64,000 nucleotides of DNA from Streptomyces sp. NBC_00193 (GCF_026342735.1 NZ_JAPEMM010000001.1:3038001-3102000); one strand, 5' to 3'; numbered from the stretch's first letter, positions 45,238 to 55,434 are shown. The notes: a model not told the origin generated them from the letters alone. A program made the numbers and translations.

Positions 45238-46209
45238 ATGGCCGGGAACAGCCAGCGCAGGAACCGCCGCACGTCCAACAAGAAGGGCGCGACGGTCGGC
45301 AGCGGTGGCCAGCGGCGCAAGGGCCTCGAAGGCAAGGGCCCCACGCCCAAGGCCGAGGACCGCAAGAAGCACAAGGCCAACCGCATCAGCAACGCCATGG
45401 CCCGCCAGGCCGCCAAGCGCCGCCCGGCCCCCCGCCGCGGCGGCCCCAAGGGCACCAGCGAGATGGTCGTCGGCCGCAACCCGGTCTTCGAGGCACTGCG
45501 CGACGGCGTGCCGGCCGTCACCCTGTACGTCCAGCAGTTCATCGACAACGACGAGCGCGTCCGCGAGGCCCTCCAGCTCGCGGCCGAGCGCGGCAACATC
45601 AACCTGATGGAAGCCCCGCGCCCCGAGCTGGACCGCCTCACCAACGGGCTCAACCACCAGGGCCTGGTCCTCCAGGTCCCGCCGTACGAGTACGCGCACC
45701 CGGAGGACCTCACCGCCGCCGCGTACGAGAACCACGAGGACCCGCTCATCGTGGCCCTCGACGGCGTCACCGACCCGCGCAACCTCGGCGCGATCGTCCG
45801 CTCCGTCTCCGCCTTCGGCGGCCACGGCGTGGTCATCCCCGAGCGCCGCGCCGCCGGCATGACCGCCGGTGCCTGGAAGTCCTCGGCCGGCACCGCCGCC
45901 CGTACGCCGGTCTCGCGCGTCACCAACCTGACCCGCGCCATCCAGGAGTACAAGAAGGCCGGCATCACCGTCGTCGGCCTCGCCGCCGAGGGCACCCACG
46001 AGGTCCACGAGCTCGAAGCGCTCGGCGGTCCCGTGGTCATCGTCGTCGGCTCCGAGGGCAAGGGCCTCGGCCGCCTCGTCGGCGAGAACTGCGACTACCT
46101 CGTGCGCATCCCGATGCCGGGCGGCGCCGAGTCGCTCAACGCCGGTGTCGCCGCGGGCGTCGTCCTCTACGAGGCCTCCCGCCGCCGCGCCGTCCGCGGC
46201 CGCGCCTGA
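45238..46209 (+). CDS. rlmB: 23S rRNA (guanosine-2'-O)-methyltransferase RlmB-type (SpoU/TrmH)
   Basis: A 323-residue SPOUT methyltransferase. A long, very basic N-terminal extension (about 1-75) is followed by a substrate-binding domain and the SpoU knot domain with [28 protein letters not shown] and [13 protein letters not shown]. It methylates a ribose in rRNA; the target G2251 equivalent is inferred from family. AGGTAGAGGTC precedes the ATG. It is the last gene in the carD-ispDF-cysS run and is followed by a hairpin. Confidence 0.93.
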   Translation: MAGNSQRRNRRTSNKKGATVGSGGQRRKGLEGKGPTPKAEDRKKHKANRISNAMARQAAKRRPAPRRGGPKGTSEMVVGRNPVFEALRDGVPAVTLYVQQFIDNDERVREALQLAAERGNINLMEAPRPELDRLTNGLNHQGLVLQVPPYEYAHPEDLTAAAYENHEDPLIVALDGVTDPRNLGAIVRSVSAFGGHGVVIPERRAAGMTAGAWKSSAGTAARTPVSRVTNLTRAIQEYKKAGITVVGLAAEGTHEVHELEALGGPVVIVVGSEGKGLGRLVGENCDYLVRIPMPGGAESLNAGVAAGVVLYEASRRRAVRGRA

Positions 46210-46311
46210 GCATCGCCGGCAGCACCACCCGCACCACCGGCGGCAGCCGCCTGAGCACCACCGCGGCCGCCGCTTGATCCACTTGGCTCATCGGACGTGA
46301 CCCGTGAGCGT

Positions 46312-46340
46312 GCCACCCCGCCCCCTACGGGCGGGGTGGC
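46312..46340 (+). terminator. Terminator hairpin after rlmB
   Basis: GCCACCCCGCCC (46312-46323) pairs with GGGCGGGGTGGC (46329-46340), followed by TTGATTT, one of the few T-rich tails in the window. Confidence 0.85.
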
Positions 46341-46409
46341 TTGATTTGACGGGTCTCGGACACATCCCTGATGTCAAGGCAGTGTCCTAAACACTCATCA
46401 CTCGGTTAG

Positions 46410-47993
46410 ATGAGTGTGGACACCAGAACGCCAGGGTTCGACGACCAGCCCGCGCTGAGCATGGTCAAGGTGCCGTGCGACCCCGCACAGGTCATCGTCA
46501 ACCACGCCAGCTTCCGCGTGCGGCTCGCACCGAGCCCCAGCGCGCGTCCCAGGCCCTTGGGCGCCCCAGGGCTCGCCCCGGCACTCGGCGGAGCCCTCGC
46601 GGCCGCCGGAGCCGGAGCAGCCCGCCGCCGACCCGTCGTCTGGAGCGGCAAGTCCGCCCCCGGCGACGCCGCCGCCAGCGCCGCGATGGGCGGCCTGCTC
46701 CAGGCCGTACGCGACCACGGGCGCGCCCACGACGGCCGCGACGAGTACGACGGCGGCGCCACCCAGACCATCCCGCGCATCGACCTCGCCCACGACCTCG
46801 CGGACGACACCCTCGCCACCCCGACCGTCGTCGGCCAGCGCAGCTACGGCTCCCCCGACGACACCGACACCCGGCTGCAGCCCGTGGTGGGAGGCCTCTC
46901 CCACTCCCACGAGGCCTACGACGCCGCCTACTCCGAGGGCAGCGGATCCGCGGACTCCCGCCGGGCCCAGGGCGAGGCCCGCGCGCAGAACGACGCCCGC
47001 GCGCAGGCCTCGTACTACCCCGGCCGCCGCATGAACCTCGGCGTCGTGCTGCTCCCGCTGCGCGTCTTCCTCGGCTTCATCTCCATCTACGCCGGCATGG
47101 GCAAGCTGTGCGACCCCGTCTACTTCGACGGCGGCGAACGCGGCTCCATGGTCACCTGGCTGCAGACCCTGCAGCCCTGGGCGCTCGCCGAGCCGCTGCG
47201 CGACTTCGCGCTGGCCCACCCCGTCGGCGCCGGCCTCAGCGTGGCCTTCCTCCAGGTCATCGTGGGCGTGCTGACGGTCTTCGGCCTCTGGCAGCGGTTC
47301 GCCGCCTGCTTCGGCGCCCTGCTGTCCGCCGCGCTGCTGATGACGGTGAGCTGGAAGACCGTCCCCGCCTACGACGCGCCCGACATCATCTACCTCGCCG
47401 CCTGGAGCCCGCTGATCATCGCGGGCGCCCCCGTCTACTCCCTGGACGGCCGCCTCGCGAGCGAGGCCTGGCGCACCCTGGGTCCGCGCTCCGAGGTCTG
47501 GCGGCTGCGCCGCCGGGTCCTGCGCCGCGGAGCCATCATGGCCAGCGTCATCTGCGGACTCACCCTGCTCATCGGCTCGCTCCTGGGCGGCGCCGTCCGC
47601 TCCACCACCGTGGTCACGGTGCCCGGACCGGGCGAGGCCCCGAGCAACTACCTGCCCGGGCGGCCGCTGCCGAGCACCCCCAAGCAGCAGCAGCCCGTGA
47701 GCCCCACCCCCTCGAAGCGGGTCGCACAGCCCTCGGCCGGAGCCTCCTCGCCGGCCGCCAAGACCGGGCGCGGCGCCACCGGTTCGAGCTCCCCGACGGC
47801 CGGCTCCGGCTCGCCCACCGCGACCCGCGGCACCAGCAGCGGCAGCCAGTCCCCGCGCAGCACCCCCCGCCAGTCCACCCCGCAGAAGCCCCCGGCCAGC
47901 TCCGCGGGAACGCGCAGCGGGGGCTCCACGGGAGGATCCGGCAGCACCGCACCGAAGCAGCCCGACCTGCTGGGGGGACTCCTCGGCGGCTGA
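46410..47993 (+). CDS. DoxX-domain membrane protein with long disordered termini
   Basis: A 527-residue protein. The first 200 residues are low complexity with no membrane helix. A DoxX-type four-helix membrane domain lies at about 208-375, with conserved LRVFLGFISIYAGMGKLCDP. A further helix comes at about 376-396, then a Ser/Pro/Thr/Gly-rich tail that is probably outside the cell. DoxX proteins associate with thiosulfate or quinone-linked redox membrane complexes in some bacteria. The extended ends are an actinobacterial feature of unknown purpose. It is convergent with the nucleotidyltransferase gene. Confidence 0.88.
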   Translation: MSVDTRTPGFDDQPALSMVKVPCDPAQVIVNHASFRVRLAPSPSARPRPLGAPGLAPALGGALAAAGAGAARRRPVVWSGKSAPGDAAASAAMGGLLQAVRDHGRAHDGRDEYDGGATQTIPRIDLAHDLADDTLATPTVVGQRSYGSPDDTDTRLQPVVGGLSHSHEAYDAAYSEGSGSADSRRAQGEARAQNDARAQASYYPGRRMNLGVVLLPLRVFLGFISIYAGMGKLCDPVYFDGGERGSMVTWLQTLQPWALAEPLRDFALAHPVGAGLSVAFLQVIVGVLTVFGLWQRFAACFGALLSAALLMTVSWKTVPAYDAPDIIYLAAWSPLIIAGAPVYSLDGRLASEAWRTLGPRSEVWRLRRRVLRRGAIMASVICGLTLLIGSLLGGAVRSTTVVTVPGPGEAPSNYLPGRPLPSTPKQQQPVSPTPSKRVAQPSAGASSPAAKTGRGATGSSSPTAGSGSPTATRGTSSGSQSPRSTPRQSTPQKPPASSAGTRSGGSTGGSGSTAPKQPDLLGGLLGG

Positions 47994-48008
47994 CGGAGAA
48001 CGGCGCGG

Positions 48009-48048
48009 ACGAAGGGCCCGGCACGCGAGAGCGTGCCGGGCCCTTCGT
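48009..48048. terminator. Bidirectional terminator between convergent genes
   Basis: The perfect 18-bp arms 48009-48026 and 48031-48048 pair around a GAGA tetraloop, between the DoxX-domain gene and the nucleotidyltransferase gene. Confidence 0.85.
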
Positions 48049-48064
48049 CATGTGCGGCGAGGCG

Positions 48065-48835
48065 CTACAGGGCGTTCTGCGCGGCCAACTCCCGTGCCGC
48101 CTCGGTCAGGTCCTTCGCCGTGTCGATCGCCCGCCAGTAGGCCCCCTGGGGCAGCGGGAAGCCCGCGAGGCGCCGCTCGCGGGCCAGGCGCGGGAAGGTC
48201 GTACGCTCGTGGTCGCCCAAATCGGGCAGCAGGGCGGCGAATTCGGGTCCGAAGACGTACACGCCGGCATTGACCGGGTACGGGGACTGCGGCGCCTCGA
48301 TGAAGTCCAGTACGTGCCCGTACTCGTTGATCTCCACCACCCCCCACGGAATGCGCGGGCGGGCGAGCGCCAGGGTGGCCGTGGCGCCGCGTTCGGCGTG
48401 GAAAGCGGCCATCTCGCGCAGCGAGAAGCGGGTCCACACGTCGCCGTTGGTCGCGTACCAGGACTGCTCGGGGTGCGGGAGGTGCCGGGCGGCGTACTTC
48501 AGGCCGCCGCCCCGGCCCAGCGGTTCGTTCTCCACGACGGTGGTCACCCGTAGCGGCAACGGGGCCTCGGCCAGCCACTTCTGGAGCACCTCGGCGAGGT
48601 GTCCGCAGGAGACCACGGCGTCCGTCACCCCCTCGGAGGCCAGCCACGCGAGCTGGTGCCCGATGATCGGCATCCCCGTTCCGGGGATCTCCACCATCGG
48701 CTTGGGGCGGTCGTCCGTGTACGGCCGCAGCCGCGAACCCTGGCCCCCCGCCAGGACAACCGCCTGGGTCGGGGAAGCCGGGAACGCGGCCGCGTGGGGT
48801 CGGTCGGAACGCTCGGAGCGCTCGGAATCGGTCAT
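48065..48835 (-). CDS. Sugar-1-phosphate nucleotidyltransferase family protein
   Basis: A 256-residue NTP-transferase. The pyrophosphorylase loop AVVLAGGQGSRLRPYTDDRPKPMV, with the catalytic Arg and Lys, and NGDVW in the metal site are clear. Lacking the C-terminal hexapeptide domain, it resembles mannose- or glucose-1-phosphate transferases. It is followed downstream by msiK on the same strand after a small secreted protein. The sugar cannot be named. The N-terminus contains a short SER repeat (DSERSERSDRP). Confidence 0.88.
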   Translation of the reverse strand: MTDSERSERSDRPHAAAFPASPTQAVVLAGGQGSRLRPYTDDRPKPMVEIPGTGMPIIGHQLAWLASEGVTDAVVSCGHLAEVLQKWLAEAPLPLRVTTVVENEPLGRGGGLKYAARHLPHPEQSWYATNGDVWTRFSLREMAAFHAERGATATLALARPRIPWGVVEINEYGHVLDFIEAPQSPYPVNAGVYVFGPEFAALLPDLGDHERTTFPRLARERRLAGFPLPQGAYWRAIDTAKDLTEAARELAAQNAL

Positions 48836-48877
48836 GTTCGTTGTGTCCGGGGGCGGAAGGGCGTGCGGCGGCGGCCG

Positions 48878-49291
48878 TCAGCCCATGGACGCGACGCCGG
48901 ACGCGTACGAGGTGTCGCACACCGGCCGCGCGAACGACTGGGCCTTCGTGGGCCCGTAGGCGTCCACCGCGGCCCGCCCGAGGGCGCGCGCGATCCCCAC
49001 GCAGTGCTCGGCGAGGGACGGCCGCCGGTCGACCTCCTGCTGGAGGTGGGTGAGGACGTCACCCGGCTGCTCACCCTGCTGGATCTCGCTCAACAGCTTG
49101 TCGCGCAGCACGTCCTGGGCGGCGCGCGGCTTCGCGGGGACGGAGACGTCCTCGGCGGACGCGGTCAGGATCTGGGAGGGGGTGTTGTCCGCCCAGGGGA
49201 CCATGGTGACCGCGAGGGTCCCGGACAGGACCAGGACGACGGGCAGGACCAGGGCGAGGGATCGGCCGATACGGCGGGCAGTGTGGGTCAC
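48878..49291 (-). CDS. Small secreted or membrane-anchored hypothetical protein
   Basis: A 137-residue protein with a basic N-terminus and one hydrophobic helix (SLALVLPVVLVLSGTLAVTMV), then a helical domain with two cysteines (EHCVGIARAL and RPVCDTSYA) that probably form a disulfide outside. I do not recognise the family. It lies between the nucleotidyltransferase and msiK, on their strand. Confidence 0.75.
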   Translation of the reverse strand: MTHTARRIGRSLALVLPVVLVLSGTLAVTMVPWADNTPSQILTASAEDVSVPAKPRAAQDVLRDKLLSEIQQGEQPGDVLTHLQQEVDRRPSLAEHCVGIARALGRAAVDAYGPTKAQSFARPVCDTSYASGVASMG

Positions 49292-49430
49292 GAGGGCGAG
49301 AGTAGCGCTCGGTGAAGATATGGCGACATTTAGTCACCCGGTCGGGGGATGGTTCGACGTGGCTTTTCGAATTAAGGGTTGACGCTTGGGGCCGAATGGC
49401 CCGATCTGCCGGACCTCACGCCGGAACTCA

Positions 49431-49469
49431 CGCCGAAGGGGCGCCCCTTGACGGGACGCCCCTTCGGCG
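49431..49469 (-). terminator. Terminator hairpin after msiK
   Basis: CGCCGAAGGGGCG (49431-49443) and CGCCCCTTCGGCG (49457-49469) form a 13-bp stem just past the msiK stop. Confidence 0.8.
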
Positions 49470-49501
49470 CGTGCGGTGTGCGTGCGCTACGCGCGGACGG
49501 G

Positions 49502-50590
<1,089 letters not shown>

Positions 50591-50752
50591 GGTGATGAAT
50601 CCCTTCTACCGGCAGGAACGTGCCGGACGATCCGAGTGGAAGGTCTAGTCCAGTGACCTGGACTCCGCCCGACGCTACCCGCCCGATCCGCTCCTGTCAG
50701 CACCCGGAGGCGGGTGACTTCCCCGACGTCCGCCTCCGCCCTCCTCCGGCTG

Positions 50753-52498
50753 TCAGAGGCGGCTGCTTTGATCACGACCATGACCATCTACGACGTGACC
50801 GTTCCTGGCGATGTCGGCCACTGATGGCCGAGTCGCCGCAACCGGTCTCGCCGGTTGTCTCCCCGAACGGTTTTGGGGGACGGGGAACAGCGCGAGCTGG
50901 TCGTTTTGGTCCCGGCAGGTCTTCTCACCCGGGTGGGTTGTGCCTGTGGTCCTTGGCGGGCTCGTGTTCCCGTGTGCCCTCGGTGCGGTGACGGTCTGGC
51001 CGGTAGCTCTCCGCGCGACGATCCTCTGGTCGTGTGCGGTCACACCTGGCCGACGCCGTGTCCCGTGTCCGAGGGCACGTCTGCCGATCGCCACCGAGGC
51101 CGCATGGTGGCCGGTGACAATGATGGTCTTGGATTGCTCTTGGAGCGGGTGCTTCCAGTGTTGGGCGCCCCAGCGGGAGGTATAGGCGGGGTCGACGGCG
51201 ACGACGACAAGTCCGGCGTGGTGGGCCATGCCGGACAGCCGGTCACGAAACTTCGCGGTGGGGAGTCCGGCGACGGTGCGCCGGAACGACTTGCCGCGCT
51301 TGCCTCGGCCCATGGTTTCGCGGCCGGTGGCGCGGGCGTCGATGAATCCGAGGTTCTCGATCGCCAGACCGGCACAGCCGTATTGGTGGGCGAGGTGGAT
51401 GAGTTCGCTGATCGCGGCGCGGAGGCGTCCGTCGCGCTGGGATGCAGGGCCGGTCAGGGCGGTGGGAACGGTGATCGGCCGACCGACCGGATTTCCGTGG
51501 GCATCGACGACGCAGGCGGCGAGGTGGCCGGCGTTGAGGTCCACGGCCAGCAGTCGGATGCCGGTTGCGGCCAGCTCGGCGGGAGTCGGGAGAGGCGTCG
51601 TCGGGGTCGACCAGGAGGCGTCGAGGTACCAGCGCCCACGTTTCGGGTCGCACACGATGTCGTAGCGCACCGCCTGGTTGGCGGTGATCCGGTCCAGCCA
51701 TTCGCCTTGGCGGTGGTTGAAGGTGACCGTGCAGGCGAGCCGGTACCGTCCGCGTGGTGCGTTGGAGAGGTGCCTGAGCGGTTTGGGCAGGACGATCGTG
51801 ACCGTCCCATCGGCCGGCTCCACGGTGATCGTGTAGTTCCCATGAGGCGCACCGGACTCCCCGTCAGCGGTCAGGAACATGCGCTGCGCGTCCCACCGCT
51901 CCCGCCACTCAGTTTCGGTGAGCCCGGCGTCGGCGAGGTTGTGCCGGGCCTTGGCCATGCGACGGCCGCCAACCGTGATCGCCGGATACCCGGATTCGAG
52001 CCGCCGCTCAACCTCGGCGAGGCGAGCGGTGAGGACCTGCAACCGGCGCTGCTTCTGTGCCCGCTCGGCCTGGCTCGGATATCCCCGAACACCTCTGACG
52101 CGCTGGCCACAGGGGATGGTCAGACGCTTGCTGATCTTCGCGATGGCCCGGCGCAGCGAGGTCCGTTCATCGAACAGGCACCGCAGGGACAGTTGGTACT
52201 GATCCTCCGACGCGCGAGTCATCGCCCCTGCCCACCGGGATGACGACATCCTTGTCAGCGCACGTTTGCGATCCGCCCGCTTGTTCTCTTTCGCCGGCAC
52301 CCTGCCGATGCGGACACGCTCGGCCAGATCAGCACGGGCGTACCGGCCGAGATGCCCGCCGACCGTCCGCAAAACCTCAGCATCGCGGACAGACAGACGC
52401 AGACGATCCCGGATGCGCGCACCCGTAGGTGCCGACACGGTGAACGGAACGGCCAGCGTCCGCAGTGCACGTTTCCGCCGCCCATCGCTGCGCTCCAC
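50753..52498 (-). CDS. Full-length TnpB-like RuvC nuclease lacking the zinc ribbon (copy 2)
   Basis: A 581-residue protein of the IS200/IS605 OrfB (TnpB) group. RuvC acidic residues are visible as D320 (LLAVDLNAGH), E381 (LAIENLGF) and D436 (VAVDPAYTSRWG), numbered from GTG 52498. Where TnpB proteins carry a CxxC zinc ribbon after the third motif, this one reads TSRWGAQHWKHPLQ, without cysteines. Its N-terminus (REC/WED-like) contains SRWAGAMTRASEDQYQLS. The frame also opens at 52531; GTG 52498 has GGAAGGGGA before it. TnpB proteins are RNA-guided nucleases; whether this variant is active is unknown. Confidence 0.85.
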   Translation of the reverse strand: MERSDGRRKRALRTLAVPFTVSAPTGARIRDRLRLSVRDAEVLRTVGGHLGRYARADLAERVRIGRVPAKENKRADRKRALTRMSSSRWAGAMTRASEDQYQLSLRCLFDERTSLRRAIAKISKRLTIPCGQRVRGVRGYPSQAERAQKQRRLQVLTARLAEVERRLESGYPAITVGGRRMAKARHNLADAGLTETEWRERWDAQRMFLTADGESGAPHGNYTITVEPADGTVTIVLPKPLRHLSNAPRGRYRLACTVTFNHRQGEWLDRITANQAVRYDIVCDPKRGRWYLDASWSTPTTPLPTPAELAATGIRLLAVDLNAGHLAACVVDAHGNPVGRPITVPTALTGPASQRDGRLRAAISELIHLAHQYGCAGLAIENLGFIDARATGRETMGRGKRGKSFRRTVAGLPTAKFRDRLSGMAHHAGLVVVAVDPAYTSRWGAQHWKHPLQEQSKTIIVTGHHAASVAIGRRALGHGTRRRPGVTAHDQRIVARRATGQTVTAPRAHGNTSPPRTTGTTHPGEKTCRDQNDQLALFPVPQNRSGRQPARPVAATRPSVADIARNGHVVDGHGRDQSSRL

Positions 52499-52564
52499 CA
52501 GACATCCCCTTCCCCATCCTCCACACGGCACTGAGTCCCCACCGGCACTGACGTCTCAGCTGAC
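50790..52564 (-). mobile_element. IS200/IS605-like element carrying the TnpB-like gene, copy 2
   Basis: Nucleotide similarity with copy 1 runs from about 50846 to the start of the gene. The element sits between msiK and tRNA-Thr and directly abuts a truncated fragment of another tnpB gene, so it inserted into or next to an older element. No TnpA is present. Ends are approximate because this class lacks terminal inverted repeats. Confidence 0.6.
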
Positions 52565-52712
52565 TACCCCGTAGCGCCAGGCCCTCGTTGTAGACCCACC
52601 GGAATGCGCCGAACGTCTGCAGCAGCTGCTCCGCCTCAGAGCCGGTGGGGTAGAAGCGGTAGCGGTACAGCAGTTGTCTTTCGCACGCCTCGTGAGGGGG
52701 TTGGGGCGGCAC
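52565..52712 (-). pseudogene. N-terminal fragment of a conventional tnpB (OrfB)
   Basis: The minus-strand frame from 52712 reads MPPQPPHEACERQLLYRYRF and continues YPTGSEAEQLLQTFGAFRWV, the typical beginning of an IS605-type OrfB (the YRYRFYPT plus RWVYN motif). It then stops matching after about 49 residues, where the copy 2 element begins. It is therefore a truncated remnant of a different TnpB gene, cut by the insertion. Confidence 0.75.
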
Positions 52713-52929
52713 GCTGCTGATGCTTGCGCTGGTCGGGGACGCGCATCTCCTGCTCCGTGCCTGAGGCCACGAACCCTCCCACCCTCACGGTCCGATAGTC
52801 GGACGTGTACTTCAGTACGTAGAACGAACGGGTAGGCGAGCGGTTACGGCGGCCGGAAAGTTCTTCGCGGCGGGGTGTGGTGGCTGTGTAGAGTGAAGGC
52901 GATTCTGTGCAGTGTGCAGTGTCATGTGT

Positions 52930-53003
52930 GCCCCCTTAGCTCAGCTGGCCAGAGCGCCGCTCTTGTAAAGCGTAGGTCGTCGGTTCGAATCCGACAGGGG
53001 GCT
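52930..53003 (+). tRNA. tRNA-Thr (anticodon TGT)
   Basis: A 74-nt tRNA. The acceptor stem GCCCCCT pairs with AGGGGGC, and the D-arm, anticodon loop CTTGTAA (anticodon TGT, reading ACA) and T-arm GTCGGTTCGAATCCGAC are clear. The first anticodon-stem pair appears mismatched. CCA is not encoded. Confidence 0.95.
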
Positions 53004-53052
53004 CCGTCCCAGGTCAGAGCACTACTGACCAAGGGAATTCGTACAAAAGCGG

Positions 53053-53080
53053 AAGGCCCCGGGTGATCACCCGGGGCCTT
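53053..53080. terminator. Palindromic terminator after tRNA-Thr and the FAD oxidoreductase
   Basis: The sequence 53053-53080 is a perfect 28-bp palindrome (AAGGCCCCGGGTGA and its complement) followed by T-rich sequence on the plus strand. It serves the convergent tRNA and oxidoreductase genes. Confidence 0.85.
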
Positions 53081-53091
53081 TCTGCATGCCG

Positions 53092-54474
53092 TCAGTGGCG
53101 GCCCGAGATGCGGTCGGCCAGGCGGGCCAAGGGGGTTGTCGTGGGGGTGTGGGTGGTGGATTCTCGGCGGTCGGCCTCGCGGTAGGCGGCGTAGAGGGCC
53201 TGGACGCCCAGCCAGCGGAAGGGTTCCGGTTCCCAGCGGCGGACTCGGTGGTTGACCCAGGGGAGGGTGGTCAGGGGGGTGCGGTCGCCCAGGACCAGGT
53301 CGCGGAGGGTGCGGGCCGCGAGGTTGGCCGTGGCCACGCCGGAGCCCACGTAGCCGCCGGCCCAGCCGAGGCCCGAGGCCGCGTCGAGGGTGACCGTGGC
53401 GCACCAGTCGCGGGGTACGCCCAGGACGCCCGACCAGGCGTGGGTGATTTCGACGCCGGTGAGGACCGGGAAGAAGGACTCCAGGAGGTGGGTGAGGGAC
53501 GCGATCGTCGCCGGCTGGGTGCGGCCGTCGTTGTCGGTGCGGGAGCCGTAGCGGTAGGGGACGCCGCGGCCGCCGATGGCGATGCGGTCGTCGGCCGTGC
53601 GCTGGGCGTACATGTAGGCGTGGGCCATGTCGCCGAGGGTGGAGGCGTCGGACCAGCCGAGCTGGGACCAGGTCTCCGGCGGGAGCGGGGCCGTGGCGAT
53701 CATCGAGGAGTTCATCGGGAGCCAGGAGCGCTTCTGGCCCTTGAGCGCGGCGGTGAAGCCCTCGGTGCAGCGCAGGACGTACGGGGCGCGGACGGTGCCG
53801 TACGGGGTGAGGGCGCGGCGCGGGGCGATCTCCGTGACGGGGGTGGACTCGTGGATGACGACGCCGAGGCGTTCGCAGGCGGCGGCCAGGCCCTTGACCA
53901 GCTTCAGGGGGTGGATGCGGGCTCCGTGCGGGGTCCAGCTGGAGCCGACGGCGTCGGCGACGTTGATGCGGGCGCGGGTGTCGGTGGCGTCGTAGAGCTC
54001 GCGGTCCGTTTCGCCGAAGGCGAGTTCGGCGGTGTGGAAGGCCTTGAGGCGGGAGAGCTGGGCGGGGGTGCGGGCCACCTCGAGGACTCCGCCGCGGTGG
54101 ATGTCGGCGTCGATGCCTTCCTTCGCGGCGGTGTCGATGACCTCGGTGACGGTCTCGTTCATGGCCTGCTGGAGACGCTGGGCGGCCGGGCGGCCGTGGA
54201 GGGAGGCGTAGCGGTCGCGGCCGGCGATGCCGTTGTAGAGCCAGCCGCCGTTGCGGCCGGAGGCCCCGTAGCCGCAGAACTTCTGCTCCAGGACGGTGAC
54301 GCGCAGGTCGGGGGCGGCGGTCTTGAGGTAGTAGGCGGTCCACAGGCCGGTGTAGCCGCCGCCGACGATGACGACGTCGGCCGTGGTGTTGCCGGTGAGC
54401 GGGGCGCGGGGTGGGTGGGCGGGGGCGGTTTCGTCCGTCGCGTACCAGAAGGAAATTCCGCCGTTGATCGTCAT
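53092..54474 (-). CDS. FAD-dependent oxidoreductase (DAO/GlpD-like family)
   Basis: A 460-residue flavoprotein. The Rossmann FAD site DVVIVGGGYTGLWTAYYL is followed by VTVLEQKFCGYGASGRNGGW, a motif of the D-amino-acid/glycine-oxidase-type enzymes that includes the possible covalent-FAD region, and by a C-terminal segment GWAGGYVGSGVATANLAA that closes the flavin site. It oxidises amines or amino acids, with the substrate unknown. It is alone, convergent with tRNA-Thr and divergent from the DsbA-like gene. Confidence 0.9.
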   Translation of the reverse strand: MTINGGISFWYATDETAPAHPPRAPLTGNTTADVVIVGGGYTGLWTAYYLKTAAPDLRVTVLEQKFCGYGASGRNGGWLYNGIAGRDRYASLHGRPAAQRLQQAMNETVTEVIDTAAKEGIDADIHRGGVLEVARTPAQLSRLKAFHTAELAFGETDRELYDATDTRARINVADAVGSSWTPHGARIHPLKLVKGLAAACERLGVVIHESTPVTEIAPRRALTPYGTVRAPYVLRCTEGFTAALKGQKRSWLPMNSSMIATAPLPPETWSQLGWSDASTLGDMAHAYMYAQRTADDRIAIGGRGVPYRYGSRTDNDGRTQPATIASLTHLLESFFPVLTGVEITHAWSGVLGVPRDWCATVTLDAASGLGWAGGYVGSGVATANLAARTLRDLVLGDRTPLTTLPWVNHRVRRWEPEPFRWLGVQALYAAYREADRRESTTHTPTTTPLARLADRISGRH

Positions 54475-54634
54475 GGGGGAGTTGGTACACGGGGTTGTGG
54501 AGGGGTGTCCAGGGGCGTGACGTCGGGTTTTGGGTGCCGAGAGGTGGCCGAATGGCTGATGTGGGCGGTCCGGCCTCCTTCTTAGGGTGGGGCGGGGATT
54601 TTGTCAGGTTTTTGTGTGAGAGGTACTGGTTCGT

Positions 54635-55378
54635 ATGGTGCGGGTTGTGGTGGCGGGGCGGCTGGTCGCGGCCGTCGCGTCCGTGGCCCTGTTGGGCGGG
54701 GCGGTCGTCGGATGCGGTTCCGGTTCCGGGGCGGGTGGGGGGAAGGGCATGGCCGTCTCCGAGGTTCCGGTGCGGACCAGTCCGATCGCAGGGCAGCTCG
54801 CGGGGCTGCCCGCGACGGTGGACGGGGCGAAGATCGTCGTGGGGAAGCCCGACGCGCCGCGCACCGCGCAGGTGCTGGTGGACCCCAAGTGCGGTCACTG
54901 CGCGCGGTTCGAGGAGGCCGGCGGGGAGGCGCTGCTGAAGCTGGCGGCGGCCGGGCAGGTGAAGATCGAGTACCTGCTGGCGTCCTTCCTGGACCGGGGC
55001 GGGATGAGCGGTTCGGTCAAGGCGGTGAACGCGCTGCGCGCGTCGGCGGACGCGGGGAAGTTCGCGGAGTTCCACGCGGCGGTCTTCGCCAGCCAGCCGA
55101 AGGGGAGGTTCACCGACGAGCTGCTCCTGAGGATCGCGGACCGGGTACCGGGGCTGCGCGGGGCGGAGTTCGACGCGGCGGTGAAGGAACAGAAGTACGA
55201 GGGGTGGGTCGCCGAGGCCCAGGAGGGCTTCGAGGCGACGGGGGCGCAGGGGACGCCGATGGTGCTGGTGGAGGGGGCGCCGGTCGGGTCGAGGGACGGG
55301 TCGCTGTTCGACGCGGGGGCGTTCGGGCGGGCGTTGAAGGGTGTCGGGATCGGGACCGGGACCGGGGCGGCGGTCTAG
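54635..55378 (+). CDS. DsbA-family thioredoxin-like lipoprotein
   Basis: A 247-residue secreted lipoprotein. The signal peptide ends in a lipobox (GAVVGC) and the mature protein has a thioredoxin-fold DsbA-like domain with the CxxC site DPKCGHCARFEE near residue 86. The cis-proline neighbourhood appears as QGTPMVLV near residue 206. It probably makes or reshuffles disulfides in exported proteins. The C-terminal residues are Gly/Thr-rich. The gene is followed 56 nt later by an aminoglycoside-phosphotransferase-like kinase. Confidence 0.9.
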   Translation: MVRVVVAGRLVAAVASVALLGGAVVGCGSGSGAGGGKGMAVSEVPVRTSPIAGQLAGLPATVDGAKIVVGKPDAPRTAQVLVDPKCGHCARFEEAGGEALLKLAAAGQVKIEYLLASFLDRGGMSGSVKAVNALRASADAGKFAEFHAAVFASQPKGRFTDELLLRIADRVPGLRGAEFDAAVKEQKYEGWVAEAQEGFEATGAQGTPMVLVEGAPVGSRDGSLFDAGAFGRALKGVGIGTGTGAAV

Positions 55379-55434
55379 GGGGCGTCGGGCCGGGGATCGG
55401 TGGTCTGGGGTTCGGCGGGGTTCCCGCGGGGTTC

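Noticed and set aside
52930..53091. Integration site (attB/attL) at tRNA-Thr
   Set aside because: No integrase, no second copy of the tRNA 3' end and no excision signature were seen within the window.
54530..54600. tRNA-like D-arm text (GAGGTGGCCGAATGGCTGA) near a divergent promoter
   Set aside because: It resembles a serine-type D-arm, but there is no matching acceptor stem, anticodon arm or T-loop.
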